A stretch of DNA of 64,000 nucleotides from assembly GCA_037833965.1 (NCBI GenBank), contig AP031356.1, forward strand, positions 7,524,501 to 7,588,500, read 5' to 3'. The notes beneath the pieces were generated by a model. The model did no database searches. It was not told the DNA's origin and saw only the letters and a list, made by a program, of their open reading frames with translations. Origin of the DNA: Marchantia polymorpha subsp. ruderalis (Eukaryota; Streptophyta; Marchantiopsida; Marchantiales; Marchantiaceae). Shown piece after piece: positions 10,791 to 21,700 of this stretch. The position numbers were made by a program, and so were the translations under genes. Numbering within the stretch: the first letter of the stretch is position 1; each line of letters opens with the position of its first letter.

Positions 10791-12929
10791 AAAATCTGTT
10801 CAACTTGAACGTTGATTTTCATTTTTTAGAAGACAAATACTCTTTATCTATGTCCTTGTGCCCCGATAGGATGACAATAGTTTTGGGTCTGATTGACCTA
10901 TGAATACAGTGATTGTTGGACCGTGGTATCGAATATCACAGTCAGAGGGAGAAATGAATGGAAGAGTGTACTTCTCAAGCTTAATACGATTGTGATAAGA
11001 GGTGCACTTGAGTTCTGGCAAGTCTGAATCTTTATTTGTTTTTGCAAGTCCGGGTAGATTTGATCGAACCGTGGAATAGCCAGTATAGATCATAAGTGTT
11101 GCTACTTTAATTATGATTTATGTCTGATGCTTTCTAGCAGATTCTGATCTGACATCGATCATACACAGTTACAGTATACTTATTCATCACTGACTCAGTC
11201 AAACTGCTGACCTCGAAGTCAAAACTTCGAGGTCAAAAGCTTTGGGATGTCAAAACTTCCCAAAGCTTGATTCTTCTATTAACTGTTCTTGTCTCCACTG
11301 GCTGAAACTACGTCATCGACACGTAAGATTGCACTTCCTATGGGGCGTGAATCATATATGCAAATGAGGATCATTGGTAATATAGGATTCGATATCGGGG
11401 TCCAAATACATATTTTTCTATTGCTTCCCGACTCACAAGATTTGCTCATGGTGTACAATTAAGTTTAGCTATTGGAGCACGAGCATGTCTGAAAAGATTT
11501 AGCGTATGCTATGTTAGAGACTATTTTCAGAATCTGTAGCTATCCCTGTGTCTGGAAGGTGAGCCGTAGATTCCTTGCATCAAGAAGGCTGAACACTTCT
11601 GTTCTTGTTGCTAATTTGCCAAAGTTAGGATTCTCCTTTCTTGCACTAATTTGCACTGGACTGCATGCTTCAGGCAGCATTACACTTGATCTTCATATTG
11701 CATTTGACCTTGACCAATCTAGATTCTTATTCGTCAACAATACGCATTTTAAGCTGACTTCGAATTTCGAGTTTTGTTATCTCGCTGGATTCCGCTGGAG
11801 GTGGCCGTGACTAAAATCCGCCACCAGAGGCTATTTCGACTTGCACAATGAGTCTTCCTCGCCAAATCCAGACCATGATACGAGGGATATATGACTCGCC
11901 ATCTCTTCCTAAAGGAATTATAGCATCTTGTTGGACTTCGTATTCATCACTTCTCATCTCCTTAAAGCTCTTAAAGCTAGGTCCTCCGGCTTGCAGCATA
12001 AAATATATCATGCATGGATTTACGTATACATCTACAAAAAGCACGTTGGAAAGACTTGACGAGCAGATTCATTTCATTATTGTTAGAAATCTGGGACAAA
12101 ATCTGCCTTAGTGGAGAACATAGTTAAGGACTCGAGATAAAGTGATGCTGGAACCTTTGCTATAGAATCCTTGGACTCCAAGTGAAAGCACGAGCTTACG
12201 TCTGCTTTATCCTGGACATCATCAATGCAGAAGTTATTAGGTCCTGTGTTGACTGCGTTTTGCTTTTCCTCGCATCTACCGAGAGTTTTCCATGAAAAGA
12301 GACTACGGAGTGGTTTACACGAAACAAAAAGGGATAGCTTGGTAGGGAGGCAAGATCCCACGCCAATACGAAAATGTCAACCTGTCTTGAAAACGTTATC
12401 CTGTCACCGATTTACAGAGCTACGCTAAAGAGCTGCTGAAGTTTTCCTACACTGTACTTCATGTATGAAATGGAGAGGCATCTGCTGCATTTCATGTCCA
12501 CTGCTTTGTCGACACGTTCTGCTACCAATTTCATATTCAATGCCATTCGAAATTCCGTTCGTTTAGTCCGGATTTGGTCTCTATCGAATCAGCTAAAGGG
12601 GATTGTTAGCAGCACAGCACTTAGCTTGGTAGGGAGTCAAGATCCCAAGTCAACTCGAAAAGTTCATCCTGTCCAAGTGCAGTAGGGATTCAAGATTTAG
12701 CACCAATTTCCAAAAACGAGTCTACAATGCCGCTGCAGTAAGCTCGGCCTCTCCATTTCATATCCACCTTGTGTCGACGCGTTGTGCGACGGAACGCGTC
12801 GACACATTAATCACTTAATGCAATTACGAAGTCCGTCAGAGTCCGGAAGTCACAGCTCAAAGAGGTCGCTAGTTTTTCCTTTGAGATCTCACAACTCACT
12901 TCCGTTCGGGTTGCGTTGCCTCTGTGATC
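10791..12929. other. No recognised gene; two adjacent hairpins and short direct repeats
   Basis: Several frames of 70-100 codons exist (for example 10,848-11,093 minus and 11,511-11,810 plus), but none shows a domain I recognise. The main structure is a pair of adjacent hairpins at 11,208-11,268. A short motif (TAGCTTGGTAGGGAG.CAAGATCCCA) occurs near 12,338 and 12,622, so part of this region is a diverged duplication. Confidence 0.4.
11208..11268. repeat. Two adjacent perfect hairpins
   Basis: Hairpin A has arms 11,208-11,219 (TGACCTCGAAGT) and 11,224-11,235, with a CAAA loop. Hairpin B has arms 11,237-11,247 (AAGCTTTGGGA) and 11,258-11,268, with a 10-nt loop. The word TCAAAACTTC occurs in both. 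Confidence 0.8.
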
Positions 12930-13908
12930 ATGAGTTGGTGGATCAAGGTACTGTCTTTTGTGTCTTTTGTGATCGTGAGTTGGTGGATCTGGTATGCGAG
13001 TGGCAGCGCGACAACGGAGGGTGGAGTCCACAATGATGTGGAGCGATCTCTCATAGAAGTCCAGAGTCAGCCGGGATGAAATTCAAGCGATCCGGTCTAG
13101 CACCTCTGTTACGTACATTTATTACTGCCAGTCCGCTTTCGCTTCGAAGGGCTCCTGGCGATCGGAATCGCAGTGCCAATCGGCCAGGCCCACACGTTTC
13201 GATGGACTTATCCACCATGATTTCGCCGTCGTTCGTCTGACAGCAACAAACTCCGAAGGTGAACGCCTTGAGCTCTTCATCAGCGCCGAAAAGGAACGTA
13301 GAGGACAAGGAGGAGGGAATCCGGGGATCTACATCAACTTACTGACCGACTGTGCTCTCCGGAACCTCCAGGCTAATATTCTAATAGCCTGGGATGGTTT
13401 CTGGATCCAGGTGCCGCTCGATGTTCTAACCACAAAGCTTTTTGAAGGACATGATACAGAGTATAACCTCGTGATGAACAATTGCTGGAGATACGCGAGG
13501 GCAGCAAGCAGAAGTGTACTCCTGCTCCTAAGCCAGCAACCTGGTGTCAACCCTGTGCAGAAGCAAATCCTCTTAGAAAAGGCTGAGGAGGTGAGTCGCT
13601 TTGTAATCACAACAGCCATTTGGGAAGCCGTTAGAGGAATTGCAGCTATTGTCAATTACATATATATCTGGACTCACTCTGTAACCACAACAGCCACTTT
13701 GGAAGCCGTTAGAAGAATTGCAGGTATTGTCGATTATGGAAGAATGATCTGGACTCGCTCTGTACTCACAACAGCCACTTTGGAATTCTTTATAGTAATT
13801 GCAGTTCCTGTCGGGATCACTTTACTTATCTTGACTCGTGATAAAATTAGAGCGTGGTTGAATACTCGGAGGAGCAGACCTGACGCCTCCAAGGCCAAAG
13901 AGTCCTAG
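12930..13908 (+). CDS. Candidate LRAT-like (permuted papain-fold) membrane protein, probably frameshifted
   Basis: A first frame opens at ATG 12,930. It has a strongly hydrophobic start (MSWWIKVLSF...VSWWIWYA) and closes at 13,077. A second frame is open without ATG from 13,057 to the TAG at 13,906, ~283 codons. A single 1-nt shift near 13,060-13,076 would join them into ~326 residues. The long frame has a His-His pair (13,213-13,218, HHDFAVVRL) and, ~90 residues later, YNLVMNNCWRYAR with Cys at 13,483. This is the His-then-Cys order and the NNC-x-aromatic context of LRAT/H-rev107-type enzymes. A hydrophobic C-terminal segment follows, then RDKIRAWLNTRR. Three internal copies of a ~30-residue unit (SVTTTATLEAVRRIAGIV) precede it. 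No known gene was recognised by name. The fold is inference from the motif, and the frame break may mean it is a pseudogene or has an unseen intron. Confidence 0.45.
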
Positions 13909-14800
13909 TATGGTGCTTGATATATGAATTTCATGCGTTGAGCTCACAATTCATTTGACAAAAAGCAAGGCCTTTTCCACTGCAAGAAGTTTGGAAGACT
14001 TCCAGACTTCTTGGTTTACAAATGTATATTGAGGTTTAGGTCTAACCCTAAATCCTTCTTGTATTTCTAAGTGTATATTGAGGTTTACGTTTGAGGATTA
14101 AACCCTAAACCCTAAATATTATTAGGATTCTTGCTGCTTCTTAGCCAACAACCTGATGTCAACCATAAGCAGAACCAGTTCCTCTTAGAACATTTTTAAG
14201 AGGTGAGTTGCTCTGTAACCACAACAGCCATTTTGGAAGCCGTTAGAGGAATTGCAGTTATTGTGGGGATCACTTTACTCAAATGGACTGGTGATAAAAT
14301 TTACGAGTGGTGGAATACTAGGAGGAGCAGACTCACGACTACAAGGCTAAAGAGGCCTAGTATGGTGCTTGATGTCACAAGTCATCTCACAAAAAGCAAG
14401 GCCTCTTCCAGAATTCTTGTGTTACAAATGGATATTGAGGTTTAGGGTTGAACCCCATACCCTAAATATTAATAGAATTTTTGTTGCTTCTTAGCCAGCA
14501 ACCTGATGTCAACCATTAGCACAAGCAGATCTTCTTAAGAGATGTCGAGGAGGTGAGTCGCTCTCTAACCACAAAAGTGGTTAGAGAAATTGCAGTTATC
14601 GTCGAGATCACTTTACTTGTCTGGACTGATGGAAAAATTAGAGAGTGGTGGAATAATGGGAGCAGCAGACCTGACGACTCCAAGGCTAAATAGGCCTAGT
14701 ATGGTGCTTGATGCCTGGATTTCATGTATTGAGCTCACAATTCATTTGACATAAAGCAAGGCTTCTTCGAGACTTCTTGTGTTACAAGAGTGAAATGATG
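13909..14800 (+). repeat. Two partial tandem copies of the 3' end of the LRAT-like gene
   Basis: Segments at about 14,140-14,420 and 14,485-14,780 repeat the last ~400 bp of the gene, including the TTAGCCAGCAACCTG start, the GAAGCCGTTAGAGGAATTGC block (shortened in the second) and the GGCCTAGTATGGTGCTTGAT end. Both have lost the upstream coding part and carry stops. Telomere-like words (TAAACCCTAAACCCTAAA) lie between them near 14,100 and 14,440. Confidence 0.7.
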
Positions 14801-15424
14801 TGACTTCCATGAGTGTAGAACATGAATCACTGATTTATCCGGGATGGAAGAAGCTATGTAGCATGTGAACTTTGATATATCCAAATTAAACGATAAACTG
14901 GAACTAAAATAAATTAGAATTCGTTTTTTAAAATAGAATTAACTAAGAACAAAAGTAATATAAGGTTTAGAAAATAATTTGAAAGACCAGAAAGTTCAAT
15001 TTTGAATCTTCTCAAAATCTGCCCATTCCTGAATCGCTTGGCCCAAGCTGAGATTCTCATCCAGTCCAGCCTGCTGGTTAACGTGGTCGGCTTGATTTTC
15101 TTCCATGAGGCACACCATCATGCCCATGGGAGTGGCCCAAGCTGAGATTCTCATCCAGTCCAGCCTACATAGCATAATACATGACTTTATGAAATTTCAA
15201 TAATTTTCTAAATCCACGTGCAATTATCTGGATCCAAGCGTACCATTAAACCTTCTTGATGTCCAACAGTGTGAGAGACTCACATATGAAGTGTAAACGC
15301 AGAAGTGCACTCCTCCTATAAAAGAAGCCAACATTGTAGGTAACACAAGTTCGCTTGGAAATTCTAGACGGCTGAAGCTAATGAGAATACTCAATGAACG
15401 TGTTTACTTCAAAAAATTCAAAAT
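14801..15424. repeat. Intergenic DNA with a 36-bp direct repeat
   Basis: A ~36-bp sequence beginning GGCCCAAGCTGAGATTCTCA occurs near 15,050 and again near 15,137. Nothing protein-like was found. Confidence 0.5.
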
Positions 15425-15838
15425 TCACTCTACTTCTTGTTGGACAGTGAGTGTTTGTCCCATCTTCATCTCCACTCTTTGGACCACACTCTCCACTGAT
15501 CTCAACGTGTGATCTAGATTAACGAAGTTGGACCTCTCAAGTCGGTATGAGTAACTCGAGTTGCAAACCAAGTTCTCACTTTCAGTGTTATGTTGATCCA
15601 AATCATTGCTCACACTTATTAAGGCTTGCAGAAATGATTCCAATCGTTGAATGCGCTTCCGTTGGATCTCATTTACAACCGATTCCACATCGCTCTTCCG
15701 CAACAAATCCCTAGCTCTTTTAAATATCACCGCTTTGTACACTTCAATCGGGGGCCAAGAGTGCTCATAGTGGAAGATCTCTTCCTTCTTCACCAAGTGC
15801 AACCTATCCCACAAAATATCCTCAAGTTTGTCATCCAT
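15425..15838 (-). CDS. Unknown helical protein or gene fragment, 137 residues
   Basis: The frame starts at ATG 15,838 (MDDKLEDILWDRLHL) and ends at 15,425, with a TAG just upstream. Composition is protein-like: charged, Leu-rich and probably helical (KRIQRLESFLQALISVSND, then LDHTLRSVESVVQRVEMKMG), suggesting a coiled coil in the second half. No family was recognised. A second minus-strand frame upstream (15,952-16,170, LTKEMMTCSRHYQRLFLDG) has similar character, separated by stops, so both may be parts of one decayed gene. The thaumatin-like promoter copy begins at its distal edge. Confidence 0.35.
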   Translation of the reverse strand: MDDKLEDILWDRLHLVKKEEIFHYEHSWPPIEVYKAVIFKRARDLLRKSDVESVVNEIQRKRIQRLESFLQALISVSNDLDQHNTESENLVCNSSYSYRLERSNFVNLDHTLRSVESVVQRVEMKMGQTLTVQQEVE

Positions 15839-15951
15839 GCTACGAATGAATTTGGATTTGAGCTACTCTGAGATGACTCGGAATCAGCATCTCAACGTGT
15901 TTGGATCACATTGAGCACTAACGCCACCCCGAGAGAGCCTTTAGGTGATGC

Positions 15952-16170
15952 TCAAAATGATATCAACTCCTGGACAATATGCTTCATCACGTATTGCAGA
16001 GCCTCCAACCTTGATTTATGCTTTGAGAATAACATCAGAACATCCACGTAATTTTGGGACGTTCCTTGCTCAACGTAGATCTTGTGCCCATCAAGGAAAA
16101 GTCGCTGATAATGTCGAGAGCAGGTCATCATCTCCTTGGTGAGGTTTGTTGTCAGACCTTGTGAGGCCAA
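15952..16170 (-). pseudogene. Unknown coding remnant upstream of the 15,425-15,838 frame
   Basis: Seventy-two open codons with helical, protein-like composition (FLDGHKIYVEQGTSQNYVDV, then KHIVQELISF). The frame ends in TGA ~110 nt before the next minus-strand ATG. The M assigned at 16,170 is an ATG. It is not similar to anything else in the window. Confidence 0.3.
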
Positions 16171-16347
16171 AGGAAAGCATCTGAAAGGAGCTATTATCTC
16201 TTTGTCTCTATCTAAGGTGCTTATTGAGATCTCAATGAGGACCTTACCGAAATCTCAAGGCTATAAATTAGAGTTGTCAAAACGATTCAATCAACTCATT
16301 GTGGCTGAGATATCTTTCAGCAATAACATCTCAGACTCTGATCTCTG
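16140..16347 (+). promoter_or_regulatory. Copy of the thaumatin-like promoter, upstream half
   Basis: Matches the reverse complement of ~40,460-40,680, including GAAAGGAGCTATTATCTCT and the GAGATATCTTTCAGCAATAAC block. A TATA box (CTATAAATT, 16,261-16,269) is present here, while the corresponding site near 40,550 is degenerate. The promoter is interrupted after 16,347 by a mobile element and resumes at 19,269. Confidence 0.6.
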
Positions 16348-16809
16348 TGTGAGCCTAAACTCCCCACCCTTCAGCGTTTGTAGTCCAGGTGGGGGTTCGA
16401 GCTCCCATAATCTAACTTCTCTGATCTCAACCATGTGGTCAAAGTGTATTCAAAACAATGAGATCATAAACACTTGCTCTTTCATAGACAAATTATCCAG
16501 AACTGAAAATAATAACTTGCTGTCTGCTATCTCCACTAGAGCAGCAGACAAGCTCTTTGTTACATAAAGATCTAACCCAACTCTGGGTGACTTTCTCAAT
16601 ACCACAGCCGCTGTGGTCTATCCTAGCTCCGAGTTCCACTCCCAATTCCTACTCAGATTTCAGTGTCGATTTCATAGCTTACACCTTCAAACCCCACCAG
16701 ATTCCTCTCTTAGATTCAACTCTCCCTTTTCAGTTTCAAATTCAGATCCCGAGTGTCAGATTTCAGTATCAGGTTTCGCTTCACTCTTAGCTCCCATTCT
16801 CAGGTCTTC

Positions 16810-17205
16810 CACTCTGATCTCAGCTCCCACTCACAGATTACACTTCAATCTCAGATCCCACTCACGGATTACACTTCAATCTCAGCTCCCACTCACAGAT
16901 TTCACTTTAATCTTAGCTCCCACTCACGGATTACACTTCAATCTCAGCTCCCACTCACAGATTACACTTCAATCTCAGATCCCACTCACGGATTACATTT
17001 CAATCTCAGCTCCCACTCACAGATTTCACTTTAATCTTAGCCCCCACTCACGGATTACACTTCAATCTCAACTGCCACTCACAGATTTCACTTCAATCTT
17101 AGCTCCCACTCACGGAATTCACTTCAATCTTAGCTCCCACTCACAGATTTCACTTCAATCTTAGCTCCCACTCACAGATTACACTTCAATCTCAGATCCC
17201 AATTT
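16810..17205. repeat. 31-bp minisatellite, about 13 copies
   Basis: The unit reads like CAGCTCCCACTCACAGATTA followed by CACTTCAATCT, alternating CTC/ATC and CACAG/CACGG variants. The period is not a multiple of three, so long frames through it repeat every 31 residues. The minisatellite lies inside the 16,348-19,268 element. Confidence 0.85.
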
Positions 17206-17689
17206 AATTTTACTCTCAGATACCACTCTCCACCCACGAGAGGTTGCTTCCTCCTACTTCGAACACTCTACACTCCCCTCCTAATTCTCACCACTTCCCT
17301 GCGAAAATCACTCACATCCACACTCCATTCCTCCTACCGATCCCACCAGTGTCTCCACACAATGGCACACCACACAATCCCAGCTCGCAGGCCGAATAAT
17401 CCTCTCCAACGTCCAAGGGCCGAGTCACCCACAGGCCGCGTGAATGCCGTTCCCGCGATGATGGGCAACGGCCTGGTTCCCATGTGCGACTTCATGCCCC
17501 GCCGTCCTATTTCCCACGCCTAACTTCACGCCGCCGCCACCGCCACACTTGTACAGTCTTTATTCATGACCACGTCAACATCCGCCGTCCGAAATCTTCA
17601 TCCGCGCACCGCCGAAGGCATTCTCCCGCCGAAGACACCCTTCCGCACCTTTGCCTATCTATAACAGTCATCCCCGACGCCCATAACTC

Positions 17690-19070
17690 ATATATCCCTG
17701 CTTCGTTTGAAACTTTCTTGGGCTCGTTGGAACAAGCGTGTTGAGCTCTTTCCAACGAGCACCTAACTAAGTCAAATCAATAAGAATTGAAAAAGTTATC
17801 ACTGTTTTACTCTTCCTCCGAAGGCGTTTGCCTATGCACAGGCTTCCACTCGCAACTCGCCTATGCGCAGGCCGCCTACTTGCAACTCCTTGGGCCGAAG
17901 GCCTCTCTATATGTTAACGCCGAAGGCCTCTCGCCTAACCATGACAGTCGCTTTCGACGCTCATAACTCAGTGATGACTGATCCGTTTCAAGAGTTCTTG
18001 GTCTCGTTTGAACTAAAGCGTCGAGTTCTTTCCAACGAGATCCAAATCAATTCAAACCGCTAAGAATTGAAAAAGATATGCCGGTTTTATTGTTTCGCCT
18101 AAGGCCTGCAACCGCCGAAGGCGAACATCTAGGGCCGAAGGCGGATTTCCCGCCGGATGCGAACTCTTTCCGCCGAAGTCGAACGTCTACGTATCTTCCG
18201 ATAGTCATAACTCCCTAATTCCTTATCCGTTCCAGGCGTTCTTGGGCTCGTTAGAACAAGCGTGTCGAGTACTTTTTAACGAAACCCTAACTAAGTCAAA
18301 CCAATAAGAATTGAAAAAGTTATCACTGTTTTTTTCTTCCGAAGGCGTTTGCCTATGCACAGGTTTCCACTCGCAACTCGCCTATGCGCAGTCCGCCTAC
18401 TTGCAACTCCTTGGGCCGAAGGATTCTCTATATGTTAACGCCGAAGTCCTCTCGCCTAACCATGACAGCCGCTTTCGACGCTCATAACTCAGTGATGTCT
18501 GATCCGTTTCAAGAGTTCTTGGTCTCATTTGAACCAGCGCGTTGAGTTCTTTCCAACGAGACCCGAATCAATTTAAACTGCAAAGAATTGAAAAAGATAT
18601 GCCGGTTTTACTGTTTTGCCGAAAGCCTGCAACCGCCGAAGGCCTTTCCCCCTAAAGCGAACATCTAGGGCCGAAGGCGGATTTCCCGCCGGGGGCGAAC
18701 TCCTTACGCCGAAGGCGAACGTCTACGTATCTTCCGATAGTCATAACTCCCTAAATCGTCATCCGTTCCAGGCGTTCTTGGGCTCGTTAGAACGAGCGTG
18801 TTGAGTACTTTCCAACGAGACCCTAACCAACTCAAACCGTTAAGAATTGAAAACGTTATCACGGTTTTACCCTTCCGCCGAAGGCCTGCAACCGCCGAAG
18901 GCCCTTCATATCAGTAATTTCCGCCGCTCCTAACTCAGTGATGCCTTATCCGTTTCAAGAGTTTTTGGTCTTGTTGGAACGAGCGTCGCGAGCTCTTTCC
19001 AACAAGATACTAATTGAGTCAAGGCGTTACACATTGAAAACATTATGAGGGTTTCTTGTTTCGCCGAAGG
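17690..19070 (-). repeat. Array of ~6 copies of the hairpin module (CGTTGGAACGAGCG...TTCCAACGAG)
   Basis: Copies centre near 17,740, 18,020, 18,265, 18,540, 18,800 and 18,980. Each has a CTCGTT...AACGAG inverted repeat, then CTAACTAAGTCAA..C..TAAGAATTGAAAAAGTTAT, separated by stretches rich in GCCGAAGGC. The same module in opposite orientation is found at 50,360-51,300, 54,640-54,740 and 62,140-62,250. Confidence 0.8.
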
Positions 19071-19268
19071 CCTTTCCCTGAAGGGACTTCACCGAAGACC
19101 TTGCCCCGAAGGCCCCTTTCCGCACCTTGTGCCCCTTAACCATCACACTAACTCCTAATCTTGCCAAAAATTTCAGAAAACCCCAAGCATAATTTTGCAA
19201 GAATTTAAATCCAAACTTTTAACTCTCATAAGGGTAAAAAAACATGTGAGCCCAGTTTTGTGCTCACA

Positions 19269-19360
19269 TTCTGCTCTTTGTCCTATCTCTTGGGACTGGT
19301 TTGCCTCAATCTCGTAAAACCAGATAAACAGCATGGCGACTTCAAAGTTAACACTACGGT
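19269..19360 (+). pseudogene. Thaumatin-like gene 5' remnant (leader and first ~12 codons)
   Basis: The leader CTTTGTCCTATCTC...CAGATAAACAGC and the ATG at 19,333 match the start of the thaumatin-like gene at 40,403 (minus). The homology continues through the LTLRL/LALRF signal-peptide start, then is lost near 19,360 (GGEAKQVFEWW). No later exon follows. The copy is dead: its promoter is split by the mobile element and its body is missing. Confidence 0.6.
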
Positions 19361-19819
19361 TGGGTGGCGAAGCCAAGCAAGTCTTTGAGTGGTGGAGTCA
19401 TTCAGTAGCGGTAGTAGCTTGGAAACTATTGAGTGGTTGGTAATCTTGAGATATTTCAGTTCTAGTAAAGTTCTACCATAGACAAAAATTGACATAGAGT
19501 TTCAAAGCGGAAATGGAGAGCCTGAAGTTACAGCCAGAGATAATTTTGAATACCTCTAGTAATGGATTTGACATATAGTTATATCCAAATCTTTCATCTT
19601 AAATGCAATCTTTAGTTAGTTTTTGAATTAACCACTTAAGATTGATTTTTCGTCAAAATGATAATACTATTAGATAATAAAATAGTCATATGATGATAAT
19701 TAGTCAATTTTTTATAAATTTTGAATAATCACTTTAAATATCTAGTAATGATTTATAATTTCAATAATGCAGCAATTATATTCATAACATTGATGAATAA
19801 TAAACCCAGTCTGCTAAAA
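19361..19819. repeat. Intergenic DNA; 19,565-19,690 repeats at 28,815-28,945
   Basis: The segment with ATATCCAAATCT..CATCTTAAATGCA and TTTTCGTCAAAATGA recurs at 28,840-28,925 with differences. Nothing protein-like was found. Confidence 0.5.
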
Positions 19820-19820
19820 C

Positions 19821-20038
19821 TAGCGATGGTATTCTTCAACAGTGTGGAGATCTTACATTAGCTCTAGCCCACGCAGAGAAGGACCAACACTCCTATGACC
19901 AAGAAGTAATGGAACTGAGCGGTCGGGTTCGTATCACAACGCGCTGCATGTGGATTGATGGAGGAAGGCTTCTTGACTATATACGTCAGGTTGTCGATAG
20001 CGCGCTGCTATTTGGATTCAACGCTTCCCCAGATTGAG
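19821..20038 (+). pseudogene. Exon-like coding remnant of unknown origin
   Basis: An open frame without ATG at the start reads LQQCGDLTLALAHAEKDQHS and further on RTTRCMWIDGGRLLDYIRQ, ending in TGA after FNASPD. Its composition stands out from the AT-rich surroundings, which suggests a captured exon or the end of a lost gene. No family was recognised. Confidence 0.3.
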
Positions 20039-20099
20039 CGTAAGATAGGCACCGCAATAAAAAAGGCCGCTCAAAATCGCTGGGATTGAGGATGATCCA

Positions 20100-21700
20100 A
20101 AAACACTACACTAGCACCATTAGTTTGATGTGATTTCAAAATCTTTAAGTTCACAGTTTCTCTATATAGTCTGTTTGTATGTGACTCGATACAAGGTACC
20201 TAAACATAAGAAATTATGAAACTTACCGTGTCCAAGTTATGTATATGAAATTATGGTCATTCACAAGTAATAGTGACTTGAAGCTGGTAGATGGCTTTCA
20301 GATTCTTTAAGAAGTTTTTCAATCCCATGTCTGTAATATGTTCAACAAGAGAGTTAGAGTATTTCTTTACATTTTGTAAGCAATCACGTAAGAACTTCTC
20401 TAGTGAATGCATTAGCTTTGATCCGAAATTCGAGCGATCTCACTTTGGACTTTTAGGCAATAAAGCATTTGTAACCCTCATTTACTCTAGTCTCAATACT
20501 ATCGAGGTAAAGCAGTTCATTTTTACTTTCCAACAAATCTCTACCTAATCCGGAAATAAGAAAAGTATAGATTCAAGGTTTTTTTTTTTTTTTTTGTGGA
20601 GTTTCATCAAGTTGAGTTAGAATTTCATCAAAGCTCTGCCCCTTCAAGGAAGTAAAGTAGAAAAGATGTTAGGGTATCTTCAACACAAACTCAATATTTA
20701 ATGACTAGCAACATCCTGAACACAAGTTAAATAGCATACATTTTATTTGTTCAGTGACATAATATGATGAATGTCAGATGAATGATCTTTAATCTGATAC
20801 AATTTCCATTTTCTTATTATAATCAATAATTTAAAAAAGAATCCGCTACCCAATCTTAAAATTCAGATTGCAATCATTAGAGTAGGTCACTTTTATCATC
20901 TTGACTGATTCTATACAAGATTCGAGTGTGCATTCGCGAATTTGTTGCAAAGGGAAAATTTTCATTTTATGAGTATGTTACATCTAGGTCTTCTACATGA
21001 TTGATTCTATGAATACTACGTACAAAGCTTCGATCATCGAGTGCATCCATGGATAACATCTATGGAATAAATGAGTTCCAAATATAACATGAAGAAATAT
21101 AATGGTAGAATGAAAATGAGTCTTATTACAGGTCCAAAAAGTGTTATTAAGCTATCTAAAACATGTACACTCAGAAACAGCATGCTTAAAATTCACATTC
21201 AAAACATCTGATCTGGATAATTATGAAGAATCATGCTATGCCCATGCCATTGCTTCATAAACTATGGACTCTAAAACATAGAATTGATGCATTGATATAT
21301 GAAAGTGGTGCATTATCACAATCTAACAGTCATATTGCTATAAAGATTAGATATAACTCTAAACGCGCTCTCATGCCTATGGATGTATATATCGACCAGG
21401 TCATAAATGGCTCGTCCTCTACCTACTCTTTTGTATGGAATGATAGAATTCAAGATAGAGCTGATTAACCAACCTAATGTCATGATTGTGATTTTTCATA
21501 CAAGAAGCCAACGAGCACATAGCATATGATTATTAAGTTACAATTGAAGTTATCCTGATTATGCCACCTCCTTGAAACAATCAGAAATATTGAATACTTG
21601 AAGTGTAACTTCGAGTTGCCTACAACTACAAGCCAAAAAGAATCTTGAAGATGTGGATATGCCCATCTACAAAGAAGAAATTTAATTGTTTAGATATCAT
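20100..21700 (+). repeat. Repeat R2, copy 2
   Basis: The longest copy of R2. It contains ATG-initiated frames at 20,291-20,548 (MAFRFFKKFFNPMSVICSTR) and 21,223-21,468 (ALIYESGALSQSNSHIAIKI). Related frames occur at 45,740-45,960 and 46,651-46,941, but with different stops and without the first ATG. It may descend from one gene or element with two coding blocks, now decayed. Confidence 0.6.

Larger units (their letters stand above)
16348..19268 (-). mobile_element. 2.9-kb TGT...ACA element inserted in a thaumatin-like promoter
   Basis: Left end TGTGAGCCTAAACT and right end (reverse complement) TGTGAGCACAAAACT. The flanks CTCTG and TTCTG give a 5-bp target duplication with one mismatch. The boundaries are set by comparison with the uninterrupted promoter at 40,460-40,480. 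Read from the right, it holds the repeated hairpin module (17,690-19,070). From the left it has the subterminal motif AGGTGGGGGTTCGAGCTCCCA near 16,388-16,408, equivalent to GGTGG...ATCGAACCCACA at the 3' ends of the larger elements. No transposase or long ORF was found. It looks non-autonomous and related to the 54,245 element. Confidence 0.65.

Noticed and set aside
14095-14130. Telomere or chromosome end
   Set aside because: Only two or three CCCTAAA units, flanked by ordinary DNA on both sides.
16613-17164. 183-codon frame as a gene
   Set aside because: It runs through the 31-bp minisatellite and its residues repeat every 31 positions.
17690-19070. CRISPR-like array
   Set aside because: Units are long, diverged and unevenly spaced, with no short identical repeats separated by unique spacers, in a plant nuclear context.
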